64,000 bases of DNA, taken from positions 11,399 through 75,398 of the forward strand of contig JASFYF010000001.1 of NCBI GenBank assembly GCA_030055465.1, read 5' to 3'. This DNA is from Candidatus Nezhaarchaeota archaeon (GTDB lineage Archaea > Thermoproteota > Methanomethylicia > Nezhaarchaeales > WYZ-LMO8). Positions 26,006-35,472 of the stretch are shown piece by piece. The notes under the pieces were generated by a model that was not told the DNA's origin, did not search any database, and saw nothing but the letters and a program-made list of their open reading frames with translations. The position numbers were made by a program, and so were the translations under genes. Positions within the stretch are counted from its first letter, which is position 1. Each line of letters opens with the position of its first letter.

Positions 26006-27106
26006 GTGCCTTTAGGAAGGAATGTGGCTATAGCTTTGGCAGTAGTGGTAATAGTAGTTGCGGTTGGAGCCGTAGCCTTGTGGTACACCTCTCAACCTAC
26101 AACCCCAACTCAACCTACAACCCCAACTCAACCTACAACCCCAACTCAACCTACAACCCCAACTCAACCTACAACCCCAACTCAACCTACAACCCCAACT
26201 CAACCTACAACCCCAACTCAACCGGTCAAGCTGATAGTTGTAACTGGGCGCTCTGGCTCAGCTGCGTGGATCCAAGACTCAACGCTTGCGAAGATATGCG
26301 AGAGGTACAATGTTGGGCTCGAGGTAACGGTCACGGCGACGACTGGAAGCGTTGAAAACCTCAGGATGCTGGGCGAGGGCAAGGCCGACATAGGCATGGT
26401 TACCCTGGGATTCGCCTTGGATTGCTACTATGGACGCGGCACCTTCGCCAACGCCTCAAACCAGAGGATAAGGCTGCTCGCAGTTAGGCAGCTTAACTAC
26501 CTTCACATAGTGACGCTGGAGGAGACAGGCATAAAAAGCGTGCACGACTTAGTAGGCAAAACGGTGTCTGTCAGCACTCCGGGCGGATACAACTACCTTA
26601 AAGCCATGGCGCTGCTGAGGGCTCTAGGCTTGGAGGGCAAGGTGACGACCGACCCGATAGAATGGGATCAGGGCATCGACGCCCTTAGAGATAGAAGGAT
26701 AGATGCCGTCATATTCATGACTAGCGCCCCTCAACCTAAAGTGCAGGAGCTCTTCGCCCTTCCAGGCTTAAAGCCGAAGCTGATAGGCTTAAGCGACGAT
26801 GACATATCGAAGTTCATCAACGCGTATCCTGAGCACGTTGTCGTGGACATGCCGCCTACCCTTTACGGGCAGGGCTACCCAGTCCACACGATAGCCGAGC
26901 CAAGCACCTACGCGTGCACTGCCTCTCTACCTGAAGACGTGGCCTACAGGTTCGTCAAGGCGATATACGACCACTACCAAGAGATGGGGAGCGAATCGGT
27001 CAACTGGGCTGCGTGGACTCCCGACCTAGGCCCGATGGCTAAGGGCAAGGGAGTCCCATACCACGACGGAGCCGTGCGGTTCTACACCGAGAAAGGATTA
27101 TGGTGA
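26006..27106 (+). CDS. TAXI-family TRAP transporter solute-binding protein
   Basis: 366 residues from a GTG at 26006 with GGTGG upstream. The N-terminal hydrophobic segment (about 6-27) acts as signal/anchor, followed by seven (S/T)QPTTP repeats as a flexible linker, then the TAXI domain: VTGRSGSAAW, TGSVENLRMLGEGKADIGMV, VSVSTPGG and the EWDQGIDALRDRRIDAV region. It captures a substrate outside the cell and delivers it to the fused permease encoded 69 bases downstream. TAXI receptors bind carboxylates such as glutamate or other organic acids; the ligand here may be the substrate of the neighbouring decarboxylases (inference). Confidence 0.92.
   Translation: MPLGRNVAIALAVVVIVVAVGAVALWYTSQPTTPTQPTTPTQPTTPTQPTTPTQPTTPTQPTTPTQPTTPTQPVKLIVVTGRSGSAAWIQDSTLAKICERYNVGLEVTVTATTGSVENLRMLGEGKADIGMVTLGFALDCYYGRGTFANASNQRIRLLAVRQLNYLHIVTLEETGIKSVHDLVGKTVSVSTPGGYNYLKAMALLRALGLEGKVTTDPIEWDQGIDALRDRRIDAVIFMTSAPQPKVQELFALPGLKPKLIGLSDDDISKFINAYPEHVVVDMPPTLYGQGYPVHTIAEPSTYACTASLPEDVAYRFVKAIYDHYQEMGSESVNWAAWTPDLGPMAKGKGVPYHDGAVRFYTEKGLW
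26090..26215 (+). repeat. Seven 18-bp tandem repeats, coding
   Basis: The unit ACT CAA CCT ACA ACC CCA is repeated seven times (the first begins TCT). It encodes the same TQPTTP hexapeptide as the repeats at 3-146, but with three different synonymous codons per unit. Confidence 0.95.
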
Positions 27107-27175
27107 AACCAGCCTAAAAGCCATTTAGAAACGCTTAAAAACATTCTTTCATACTCTTTTTTCTAACATAAAGTC

Positions 27176-29101
27176 TTGAGGCCTAGGGGCGTAGAGCTTT
27201 TGCAGCAAGCTGAATCTAGGAGTCGGAACATCAAGGAGCTGGCGATAACGATCGTAGGGAACATCCTCTGCCTCTACGTGTTGGCAACAACGCTCGTGCG
27301 CGTACCCATACTGCAGCACCGAGCCCTTTACCTGTTAATAGTACTAGCGCTGGTGTTCCTGCTGTACCCATCCTCTCGTAGGCGAGCCAGGTTAAGCTTG
27401 GGGGTAGACCTCACCCTCATAGCGCTAAGCTTGATCTCGGTGGGCTACGTGGCCCTCTATTACTCAGACCTGATAATGAGGTACTACAGTCCATCAGTGT
27501 TGGACATGGCCTTCGGCGTCATAACCATAATCCTAGTGCTTGAAGCCACTCGCAGAACCGTGGGCCTGCCGATGTGCATCGTAGCGCTGTTCTTCTTGGC
27601 ATACACGTTCTTCGGGAAGTACGTGCCAGGCTACTTCGGCCACCCCGGCTACCCCGTGGACATGGTGATAGGCTACATATACCAGACCATGGATGGACTC
27701 TTCGGAACCGTGTTGGGCGTGGCTGCAGCCGAGGTGGCCGTGTTAACGGTGTTCGGATCCCTCCTAAACGTGGGGGGAGGGGGACGCCTCTTCTCTGATG
27801 TGGGAAGGTCGCTGCTCGGAAAATCCGTTGGAGGAGGCTTAAAGGGAGCGAACATAGCTGCCTACCTTCTTGGAATGGTCGCCGGAAGCTCGGGGGCGAC
27901 GGCGATCATGACTTACTCGATGATGAAGGACTCCATCGACGAGGACATGAAGAAGGTCGGCAGGGACTCCGTGGCCGGCTACATAGCTGCCATAGGCACC
28001 GGCGCATTCATATCGCCCCCAGTCATGGGTGCGGTGGCATTCGTAATGGCATACGTAGCCGGCATACCGTACGTCGAGATATGCAAGATGGCGATCCTCA
28101 TAACGCTGCTGTACTACTTAACCCTATTCGTGATGATAGACATAACCGCCAGGAGGTCAGGGCTCTCAGGGCTCCCCCCAGAGAAGATCCCTAAGCTCGG
28201 CGACGCCTTGAAGACCCGAGGCCACATGTTCCTCCCAATAGTTCTACTCGTGGTGCTGCTGAGCCAAGGGTTCACTCCCGTAGGCTCAGCCTTCTGGGCC
28301 TGCGTCTCAACGGTGGCTCTAAGCATGGTGAGGAAGGAGACCAGGATGATGCCCAAGGCAATTGTGATGGCCTTCAAAGATGCGGCGAAAGCCATCATCA
28401 CCATAGCCACGGTCTGCGCCTGCGCCGGCATAGTCGTAGCGCCGATAATGCTCACGGGCCTGGGGATTAAGCTGTCAATCGCCATAGGGCACGCCGCAGA
28501 GGTCCACCTCGTCCTTGCGCTCCTGATAGCAATGGTAACGGCAATAATACTCGGAATGGGGCTGCCGCCTACACCGGTCTACCTGCTCGTCGCGGTCTTG
28601 ATAGCTCCAGCCCTAATACGCCTGGGAGTGCCAGCAGCCATAGCGCACTTCTTCGTGTTTTACTATGCCTGCTTCTCGGTTTTAACGCCTCCAGTAGCCA
28701 GCACAAGCTACGCCATGGCCGGAATACTGAAGGCAAACCCTTTCAAGAGTGGATGGATATCAATGAAGATGATCCTGCCCATACTCATAATACCCATAAT
28801 GCTTCCCTACGCCCCAGAGCTGCTGCTCATTGGTTCCTGGGAGTCGATAGCCCTCCGCTTCGCGGTGTGGGTGGCCGCAATATTCGCATTAGCCATAGGG
28901 ATCGAGGGGTACACCCCTCTATGGGGCAGCGCAGTACCCACATGGTTGAGGGCTCTCTTCTTCGTGGATGCTGCCCTGCTGATATTCCCGCAAATGATGC
29001 TGGACGCGGTCGGCATAGTGCTCTTCGCTGTTTTGATGGTGGTTTCCAAGAAGGCAAAGCGCGAATCCCTGAAGGCATCAGGAAAACCCCAGAAAACCTA
29101 G
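27176..29101 (+). CDS. TRAP transporter fused 4TM/12TM permease
   Basis: 641 residues, about 16 hydrophobic segments. The first 150 residues correspond to the DctQ-like small subunit fused to the DctM-like large subunit, the usual form for TAXI systems. Signatures are the glycine-rich GGGGRLFSDVGRSLLG, GGLKGANIAAYLLGMVAGSSGATA, GAFISPPVMGAVAF and GMGLPPTPVYLLVAV. It imports the TAXI ligand using a sodium or proton gradient. The start is a TTG at 27176 without an obvious ribosome site; a TTG eight codons later is possible. Confidence 0.92.
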   Translation: MRPRGVELLQQAESRSRNIKELAITIVGNILCLYVLATTLVRVPILQHRALYLLIVLALVFLLYPSSRRRARLSLGVDLTLIALSLISVGYVALYYSDLIMRYYSPSVLDMAFGVITIILVLEATRRTVGLPMCIVALFFLAYTFFGKYVPGYFGHPGYPVDMVIGYIYQTMDGLFGTVLGVAAAEVAVLTVFGSLLNVGGGGRLFSDVGRSLLGKSVGGGLKGANIAAYLLGMVAGSSGATAIMTYSMMKDSIDEDMKKVGRDSVAGYIAAIGTGAFISPPVMGAVAFVMAYVAGIPYVEICKMAILITLLYYLTLFVMIDITARRSGLSGLPPEKIPKLGDALKTRGHMFLPIVLLVVLLSQGFTPVGSAFWACVSTVALSMVRKETRMMPKAIVMAFKDAAKAIITIATVCACAGIVVAPIMLTGLGIKLSIAIGHAAEVHLVLALLIAMVTAIILGMGLPPTPVYLLVAVLIAPALIRLGVPAAIAHFFVFYYACFSVLTPPVASTSYAMAGILKANPFKSGWISMKMILPILIIPIMLPYAPELLLIGSWESIALRFAVWVAAIFALAIGIEGYTPLWGSAVPTWLRALFFVDAALLIFPQMMLDAVGIVLFAVLMVVSKKAKRESLKASGKPQKT

Positions 29102-29333
29102 ATGCTGGCAACTCATCCTCGATGAAGAGGGACAAGCGAGGGCTTTGAGGTTAGAGCCTTCTCATAAGTGTTTCGACGTGGACCTCCAAGGTGGAGGCCG
29201 GCTCCAAACGACGCGTGAATGCACCTCCACTCGTTCTGGGGCTTGATAAGATTTATCCTCGCGAGTCATGCTATAGGCGATAGTAGATGTAGCTTGGATG
29301 GGATGCGGGGGCCGGTGGACCCCTCAAGAGGGG

Positions 29334-30266
29334 TTAGTCCAGCACCTCCGCCCTCCTAAACGTGTACCACGCAGCTGCGAGGAGTACGGCTGAGTAGGCC
29401 GACGCAACTAGGATTGACCTCGCCAGCACTGCTGAGAGGGGCTCCGAGTACAGCTCAACAACCTGCATTCTGTTGGCAACCTTGAAGAAGGTGACGTTCA
29501 ACGATGGGTTAAGCGCGTATCTCACCAGGTTAGCCGCGATGCCGTCCGTCCCAGTGGATACCGCCGCTCCAAGGGTGTACGGCGTTCCTCCACCAGCACC
29601 GGCAAGGTAGCCTGTGGCCCCGCCCCCCGGAAGGTAGCTGAGGATCCACGCCTGGTCTGAGGCCATGGATATTATAGGGCTGCCAACCGCTAGCGCCATG
29701 AAAACGCCGAAGGATCCCAGCGCGGCGAGCAGGGAGCTTTTGGAGATGGAGCCTACGGCGAGCACAATGGACATCCACATAAGGGTGCTTAGGGTCGCTC
29801 CGAGCAGCGACAGCGGTAGGAGGTGCAGGTTCTCCTGGGGGCCGTAGACTATGGTGCCGCCGACGGCCATGTAGGCCAGCAGAAGCGCGTAGGCCGAGCC
29901 CAAAGTTATGAGGGCCGCGGTGAGCTTGCCCAGGAAGATCGTTGTCCTCGACACCGGCTTCGTAAGCAGCGTGACCGCCGTGCCGCCCTCAAACTCGCCC
30001 GATATGCTGTTCATGGCTACGGCCACGGCGAAGAGGAACATGCCTAAGCCGCCCACGCCGATGCCGGTGTCGACAACGTAGTTCGGGTTCCGCGCGAGCT
30101 CCAGCCCGGTGACGTTCGACAGGACGACCGGCAGGACGAGCGCCAGGGTGGCCAGGAGCAACGCGAGCACAAGCACGCCTATGAGCTTCTTCTTCCTGAT
30201 GTTCCAGAGGAGCTCGTACCTCACCACCGCCCAGAAACGCGGCGCCCAGCCTCCCCCAGCCATCAA
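29334..30266 (-). CDS. ABC-2 type transporter permease
   Basis: 310 residues with six hydrophobic segments. The N-terminus RYELLWNIRKKKLIG, then a first helix, then an extracellular loop, then the FEGGTAVTLLTKPVSRTTIFLGKL coupling region, is typical of ABC-2 exporters. Its start overlaps the ATPase stop by four bases. Together they form an efflux or membrane-protein export system of unknown substrate. GC-rich like its neighbours. Confidence 0.87.
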   Translation of the reverse strand: MMAGGGWAPRFWAVVRYELLWNIRKKKLIGVLVLALLLATLALVLPVVLSNVTGLELARNPNYVVDTGIGVGGLGMFLFAVAVAMNSISGEFEGGTAVTLLTKPVSRTTIFLGKLTAALITLGSAYALLLAYMAVGGTIVYGPQENLHLLPLSLLGATLSTLMWMSIVLAVGSISKSSLLAALGSFGVFMALAVGSPIISMASDQAWILSYLPGGGATGYLAGAGGGTPYTLGAAVSTGTDGIAANLVRYALNPSLNVTFFKVANRMQVVELYSEPLSAVLARSILVASAYSAVLLAAAWYTFRRAEVLD

Positions 30267-31228
30267 GCTCCCCCCTCCACGGGCTTGGACACGAGCTGCA
30301 GGAACACGTCTTCAAGGGTCCGGCCCTTCCACCCCATGGCTACGATGACCCCGCCGCTCCCCGTTATCGCCCTTGAGATGTGCGCCCTCACGTCGTCCCG
30401 GGTCTTCAGCTCAACCGTCAGAATCCTCCCGGACTGCTCAACGCGCGACACGAAGGGCAGCGACCTAAGGGACTCAGCAGCCGCCTCGCAGGGCTCCGCA
30501 AGCTCCACCTCAACTACGCCTCCACCCATAAGCATGCCGCGGATGTTTTGAAGCGTGTCGGAGGCTAAGGCCACCCCCCTATGAATTACCGTCACGTGGC
30601 TGCAAACTTGTTCAACCTCGAAGAGCAGGTGGGATGAGAGGAAAACGGTTCTGCCCTCCTTAGCCATCCCCTTCATGAGGTTCCTCACCTCAACCATGCT
30701 GACGGGATCCAAGCCTAGGCTCGGCTCATCCAGTATGACCAGCTCGGGGTCTCCGAGGAGCGCCTGTGCGATCCCCAACCGCTGCTGCATCCCCTTGCTG
30801 TACTTGCCTATTAGGTCACCCTCTCTCCCTTTAAGCCCAACCACCTCTAGAAGCCTCGGGATCTCCTCCCTCCGCTGCTGCTCGCTCATCCCGTACATCC
30901 TACCGTAGATGTCCAAGAGCTCACGCCCTTTAAGGTGCCTGGGAAACCTTGGAAGCTCAGGCATGTAGCCGACCTTTAAGCGTGTCTCGGGTGCGTCCCA
31001 ACGCACTTCGCGTCCGAGAACTCTCACAACACCTTCATCAGCCCTCAGCAAGCCCACCAAGATCTTTATAGTCGTCGTCTTACCCGCCCCGTTCGGCCCC
31101 AGAAACCCGTGGACGCTGTTTCTCCTCACCTCAAGGTTAAGCCCCTTCACGGCGGTTAACTGGCTGTACCTCTTCGTCAACCCAACGGTCTCCACGGCCA
31201 AATCCACGGTTGAAGCCCCTTCTACCAT
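30263..31228 (-). CDS. ABC transporter ATP-binding protein (ABC-2 exporter)
   Basis: 321 residues. Walker A GPNGAGKTT near 44-52, Q-loop YMPELP, signature YSKGMQQRLGIAQAL near 143-157, Walker B VILDEPSLGLD near 164-174 and H-loop SSH near 197. The C-terminal 90 residues form the extra domain seen in CcmA/DrrA-type ATPases. Drives the permease encoded downstream. Confidence 0.93.
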   Translation of the reverse strand: MVEGASTVDLAVETVGLTKRYSQLTAVKGLNLEVRRNSVHGFLGPNGAGKTTTIKILVGLLRADEGVVRVLGREVRWDAPETRLKVGYMPELPRFPRHLKGRELLDIYGRMYGMSEQQRREEIPRLLEVVGLKGREGDLIGKYSKGMQQRLGIAQALLGDPELVILDEPSLGLDPVSMVEVRNLMKGMAKEGRTVFLSSHLLFEVEQVCSHVTVIHRGVALASDTLQNIRGMLMGGGVVEVELAEPCEAAAESLRSLPFVSRVEQSGRILTVELKTRDDVRAHISRAITGSGGVIVAMGWKGRTLEDVFLQLVSKPVEGGA

Positions 31229-31575
31229 ACCAGGGGCGACGGCTCACATATTTTTTTAGTCTGCGGCTGGCGCAGAGAGGTGCGCGTGCTGGCTAGCACC
31301 ACCCAAGCCCAGCTGGGGTCGCCGGATCCCGAAAAGGAAGCCAGCTCAACAGCGTATGGTATCGCGCTTTACGCTCTCCTATCCTAAGCTCGGGTTTCAA
31401 CTTGAAGGGTATTGTCACCGCATGTTGTCGAGCAGCTTAAGGCTAAGGCCCGCCCCTCAAGGCATTAACAGCCGGCGAAATCAGTTTTAACCGCTCTAAC
31501 ACTCACCACCTTCCGTAGGCCTCCCATTGGGGTTCAGCCTTGGCGGCTGGTTACGCGTCGGCGCCATCCATCATA
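31229..31575. other. 347-bp intergenic stretch
   Basis: No supported gene. It separates the ABC operon promoter from the decayed TnpB gene; an IS605-type right end or guide-RNA segment could be here, but no hairpin I can trust was seen. Confidence 0.35.
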
Positions 31576-32300
31576 TTAAGTTTCGCTGGAAACCATCATT
31601 CGCCTCCCCACCGAATGGAATTGATCGGGTTTGACGCTCTCCACGGCTAAAGCCGGGGGGTTCTTGCTTCTAAGGTTTTCATCGGCTCTGTTGTTCATTA
31701 TTCTTTTAGGCTCCCACATCATCCCATTCCACCTTAGAAGCAAGGGGTGTGCCGCCACCCCGTTAACCTCGCCTCCATGGAGGCGAGCTATATTCAACAC
31801 GCCCACGGCGTCCCTGCGGGCTTCTAATCCACAGCTTAAGCATTTGAGAAGCCTTCCCTTTGAGGCTGTGTTCCTTGAGCGGCCATTGGGCATACACTTG
31901 ACGTTTCGCGTTCGCTCTCTTCTTTAACCTCTATCCCGTGTTCCTCTGCTCTCTCTTTAAACCTCCTAACTATGTGGTCGAAGCTCCAAAAGTTGTTTAT
32001 CATGGAGTTTGCCTTACAATTGTGGCTGTTTCCTCTTATGCCCTTAAGCTTTCCAAGCACTATCTTTGATATGCCCAGCGCATATGCGTCCTCAACGATG
32101 GCTTTTATCATGGCGTTTACGGCATGCCTGAAGCGCCTCCGCCTAAGCGCGTAAAGCCTTCTTGAGGTTTTAGCCCTGTTCACCCTAGCTAACCTACTTT
32201 GTTCTTTTGCTATCTTTCTCGTCCAGTACCACCAATCCGCTAATAACGTCCTTCCAGAGTAGTCTATTGGTTGTCTTAAACCTTCAAACCGTTGTGGGAT
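31576..32300 (-). pseudogene. tnpB: Decayed TnpB (IS200/IS605-family OrfB) gene
   Basis: Two frames carry TnpB sequence. The first (from about 32300) shows IAKEQSRLARVNRAKTSRRL, FRHAVNAMI, KANSMINNFWSFDHIVRRFKE and ERETSS; after this the frame shifts near 31880, and the second frame supplies the zinc-finger half (KCLSCGLEARRDAVGVLNIA) and tail. The N-terminal third is missing: an in-frame stop lies at 32301 and no start codon follows. In the RuvC-I position, GKLKG has Lys where active TnpB proteins have Asp (often GDLKG). Truncation, frameshift and active-site loss all say it is dead. No TnpA is nearby. Confidence 0.85.
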
Positions 32301-32443
32301 TCACGAGAAGGAAGCCGCACCAGCCGTGTCGCCAATGGGCGAAGGGATGGCCCTCCAAGAAGCCCCTTGCAGGCAAGGGTAGCTGATCGAATTCCCCGCA
32401 AACCGGCGGGACTCAAAGAAAAAAAATGATAGAGTTAAAGAAT

Positions 32444-32782
32444 TTATAGGGCCTCCTTCCCCCTCTCACCGGTTCTTATTCTAACCACCTCTTCCACCGG
32501 AACTACGAATATCTTTCCGTCCCCTACGTAGCCTGTCTTGGCTTTCTGTGCTATAACGTCCACAACCGCGTCGAGGTTCTCATCGCTTACCAGAACCTCA
32601 ATCTTCAGTTTAGGCAGCATATCCAAGCCGTACTCATGGCCCCTTGCACTCCACTTCACGCCCTCCTGTCTTCCCTTGCCCCTTACTTCGTAGATCGTAA
32701 GTCCCTTGATCCCTATGCTCCTGAGCCCCTGCTTTACCTCCTCAAGCTTATCCGGCCTTATTATGGCGCATATCATCTTCAT
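32444..32782 (-). CDS. glnK: Nitrogen regulatory protein P-II (GlnK)
   Basis: 112 residues from the ATG at 32782 (MKMICAIIRP), with GGGTGA a few bases upstream; the frame is open to 32809. The body matches P-II: IRPDKLEEVK, the T-loop GKGRQEG...RGHEYG, and the KTGYVGDGKIFV ATP-binding B-loop. The T-loop lacks the Tyr that is uridylylated in enteric GlnB/GlnK, as is common in archaea, so regulation would be by direct ATP/ADP and 2-oxoglutarate binding. Located four bases after amt, it should block the ammonium channel when nitrogen is plentiful. Confidence 0.95.
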   Translation of the reverse strand: MKMICAIIRPDKLEEVKQGLRSIGIKGLTIYEVRGKGRQEGVKWSARGHEYGLDMLPKLKIEVLVSDENLDAVVDVIAQKAKTGYVGDGKIFVVPVEEVVRIRTGERGKEAL

Positions 32783-32786
32783 CCGG

Positions 32787-34007
32787 TCACCCCCAGGCCA
32801 GCTCACCATGCTGAGTTAGGTCCAGACCCCACATCTCCTCCTGCCTATCCACCCTGAGGCCGATGGTCTTTGAGATGAGCTTCAGTATGAGCCATGTGAG
32901 GGCTGAGGAGTAGGCGGCCGTAACCGCTACACTTGCCATCTGCGCTATTAGCTGGCCTGGATTCCCGAAGAGCAGGCCTGCAGCTCCATTAACGCTTGGT
33001 TCGGCTAAGATTCCAACAGAGAGCGCTCCGCACAGTCCACCAACGCCATGTATGCCCCATACATCCAAGGAATCATCAATCCCCAACCTCGTCCTCAATA
33101 GCACCGCGAAGTAGCACAGCACGCCCGCCGCGGCGCCTATGATCATTGAGTTCATAACGCTCACAAAGCCGGCGGCTGGCGTTATAGCTACAAGCCCGGC
33201 GACTATTCCGCCAGATAAGGTCACTATGCTAGCCTTCCCCCTGCTAACTAGGCTGAGAATCATCTGGGTTGCCCCCGCAGCTGCAGCCGCCGTGTTCGTC
33301 GTTACAAATGCGTGCACTGCTAAGGAGTTTGATGATAAGGCGCTCCCTGCGTTGAACCCAAACCACCCGAGCCACAACATGGCTGTTCCAAGAAGGACGT
33401 AGATGACACTGCTGGGCTCAAATGAGCTGTTCCCGTAACCTACCCTTTTGCCCAACACCAAGGCTGCAATGAGGGCTGCAAACCCGGCGTTTACATGGAC
33501 CACTGTTCCACCGGCGAAGTCTATGGCGCCTAGGCTTCTCAACCAGCCCCCTTCAGCCCAAACCCAGTGGGCTATAGGTACATAGACGAAAGTGCTCCAG
33601 AGCGCTGTGAATAGCAGCAGAGCTTTGAACTTTATTCTCTCCACCACAGCTCCAATCACCAGCGCCGGCGTTATTATGGCGAACATCGCTTGAAAAAGCA
33701 TGAAGGCTGAATGAGGTATTGTGGGGGCGTAGCTGCTCGGCTGTGAGCCCACATTGCTTAACCCGAGCCACTCTAGGCCGCCGATTATACCGAACCTGTC
33801 GGGCCCAAACGCCAATGAGTAGCCGAATGAGACCCACAGAAGACTTATCACGATCGCGATGGCGAAGCAGGCCGCAACTGTGTTAGCCATGTTCTTCTTT
33901 CGGACTAACCCACCGTAGAAGAAGCCTAGCCCCGGAGTCATTAGGAAGACGAGAGCTGAGGACAGCAAGATCCACGTCGTATCCCCTGGAGATATGGTTG
34001 TTTCCAC
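32787..34007 (-). CDS. amt: Ammonium transporter
   Basis: 406 residues, 11 membrane segments. The two pore histidines are visible in VVHVNAGFAAL and WGIHGVGGL, plus NAGSALSSNSLAVHAF and the N-terminal PGLGFFYGGLVRKKN. Trimeric channel for NH4+/NH3 uptake. Co-transcribed with glnK downstream, the usual pair. Confidence 0.96.
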   Translation of the reverse strand: METTISPGDTTWILLSSALVFLMTPGLGFFYGGLVRKKNMANTVAACFAIAIVISLLWVSFGYSLAFGPDRFGIIGGLEWLGLSNVGSQPSSYAPTIPHSAFMLFQAMFAIITPALVIGAVVERIKFKALLLFTALWSTFVYVPIAHWVWAEGGWLRSLGAIDFAGGTVVHVNAGFAALIAALVLGKRVGYGNSSFEPSSVIYVLLGTAMLWLGWFGFNAGSALSSNSLAVHAFVTTNTAAAAAGATQMILSLVSRGKASIVTLSGGIVAGLVAITPAAGFVSVMNSMIIGAAAGVLCYFAVLLRTRLGIDDSLDVWGIHGVGGLCGALSVGILAEPSVNGAAGLLFGNPGQLIAQMASVAVTAAYSSALTWLILKLISKTIGLRVDRQEEMWGLDLTQHGELAWG

Positions 34008-34241
34008 TATTCATCACCCCAAGCGCTTCGGCCTAGACGCTGACATATCTTTTTATTTTCAATTACCTTCACGCTATTTCACCATCAGGTATGGTTTTAA
34101 TACATTGAAATATATTAATTTCCTAAATCATTCAATTAGGATGATTTTATCTATATACTTCACTATTAAAAATGTTTATGGAAGGTTTCCTCTTCAAATG
34201 TCATTCAGGGCCGCTTGAGATGGCGAAGGCACGGTAGCTCG

Positions 34242-35360
34242 CTAGGCGCCGGAGCCCTCATCACCCTTGGTCCTTCGCGGCGACAGGAACTCCTCCACGC
34301 TTCGGTGCAGTGCTATCTCAGCGATGTTCCGGCTACACTCCATGATCTTCCTCGATGCATCAAGCATGAGCCCTATTATAAGCGCTGAGTTTGGGTCCAC
34401 GTTTCCGCTGAGGAGGAACATGGCTATTTCCTTTTCCTGCTTGCTGCACTCCTCCATCCTTGATAGGATCTCGTCTGCCCCTTTGTAATCCCTTCTAAAC
34501 AATGCTCTAAGCGACGACTCAAATAATTGTTGCATTGCATGGTCAAACTCAGCTACCTTTGAGAAGGCCTCTTCGTTTGCGAATACTTCGAATAGCTGAT
34601 GTCCGCCGCCCCCAGACTCCCTCAATATTGCCAAGGTCTTGACTATGTTCAGGGCGCTGTTCGCCATGTTTTTTATCTCTCCGAGGACCATCCTGTAGCC
34701 TAAGAACTCTTTAGGACTCTTGAAGTTCAGGTTTCGATACATGTTCCTCTCCAAGTGATGCTTTAGCTGTCTAAGCACGTATAGGTTCAGCCTAGTAACA
34801 TCGTTGTAGAGGTCCATAATGTTCTTGGAAAGGTCCTCCTCGTGTCCTCTAAGCATTGACAATGCTTCTCTATGGGCCATCAACGTCAGTATTGCCATCC
34901 TCCTGATGGCTTTTTCAACGGGTAAATCTAGGTTGTCTATCAGTATCTGGATAGTAACTTCGTTATCCTCCTCCTCAATTATTTCGGCTCCCAAAAGCAT
35001 GTTCTTGACAAGGTTGTTTATGGATATCCTATGCCTATGGAAGGTTGCTTTGTCGCTGAACTTAAGTCGTATGACCTCAGCGCTCACCGCGTACAGCGCC
35101 ATTATCTCCCGGCACACCGAGACCGTATCATCACCCGGATTTACATGAAGCCAGAACTCCCTTGTTTCCTCTTCATCTGCTCCACGCGTCTCCAAGATCT
35201 TTCTGGGGATGAGTAGGGCTGATCCGTCGTCCTGTACCTTGAAAACGAGCTCGCTGCCTTTATCGATTCCTATTTCCTGCACCCACTCCTTGGGCAAGGA
35301 AACTATGTACGACCCTCTCCCCACGCACTGGATCTTTCTGGAGCCAAAATCTCTTTTCAT
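34242..35360 (-). CDS. AbrB-PhoU domain regulator
   Basis: 372 residues. An AbrB/SpoVT DNA-binding swapped hairpin is at about 5-52 (KIQCVGRGSYIVSLPKEWV, IDKGSELVF). It is followed by two PhoU-like three-helix bundles (about 105-225 and 235-350) with acidic metal-binding stretches. Archaeal proteins of this type are called phosphate-uptake regulators, but no pst or pit genes are here; it lies between amt and GOGAT, so a link with nitrogen genes is possible. It is divergent from the glutamate synthase genes. Confidence 0.82.
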   Translation of the reverse strand: MKRDFGSRKIQCVGRGSYIVSLPKEWVQEIGIDKGSELVFKVQDDGSALLIPRKILETRGADEEETREFWLHVNPGDDTVSVCREIMALYAVSAEVIRLKFSDKATFHRHRISINNLVKNMLLGAEIIEEEDNEVTIQILIDNLDLPVEKAIRRMAILTLMAHREALSMLRGHEEDLSKNIMDLYNDVTRLNLYVLRQLKHHLERNMYRNLNFKSPKEFLGYRMVLGEIKNMANSALNIVKTLAILRESGGGGHQLFEVFANEEAFSKVAEFDHAMQQLFESSLRALFRRDYKGADEILSRMEECSKQEKEIAMFLLSGNVDPNSALIIGLMLDASRKIMECSRNIAEIALHRSVEEFLSPRRTKGDEGSGA

Positions 35361-35472
35361 GCTTCACACCTTCAATATATTTCATTTAGCTCTGGTATCC
35401 TACAAAGATTCAATTTCCTATATATAAAATATTTTGGGTAAGTATATATGAATAAATGATTCCATCGTCCTC

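Noticed and set aside
26012-26221. Minus-strand ORF over the TAXI repeats
   Set aside because: A Trp/Cys-rich shadow produced by the 18-bp repeat; the plus strand has the signal peptide and receptor domain.
34242-35360. Phosphate uptake operon
   Set aside because: No pst, pit or phoR genes are adjacent; only the domain type suggests phosphate.
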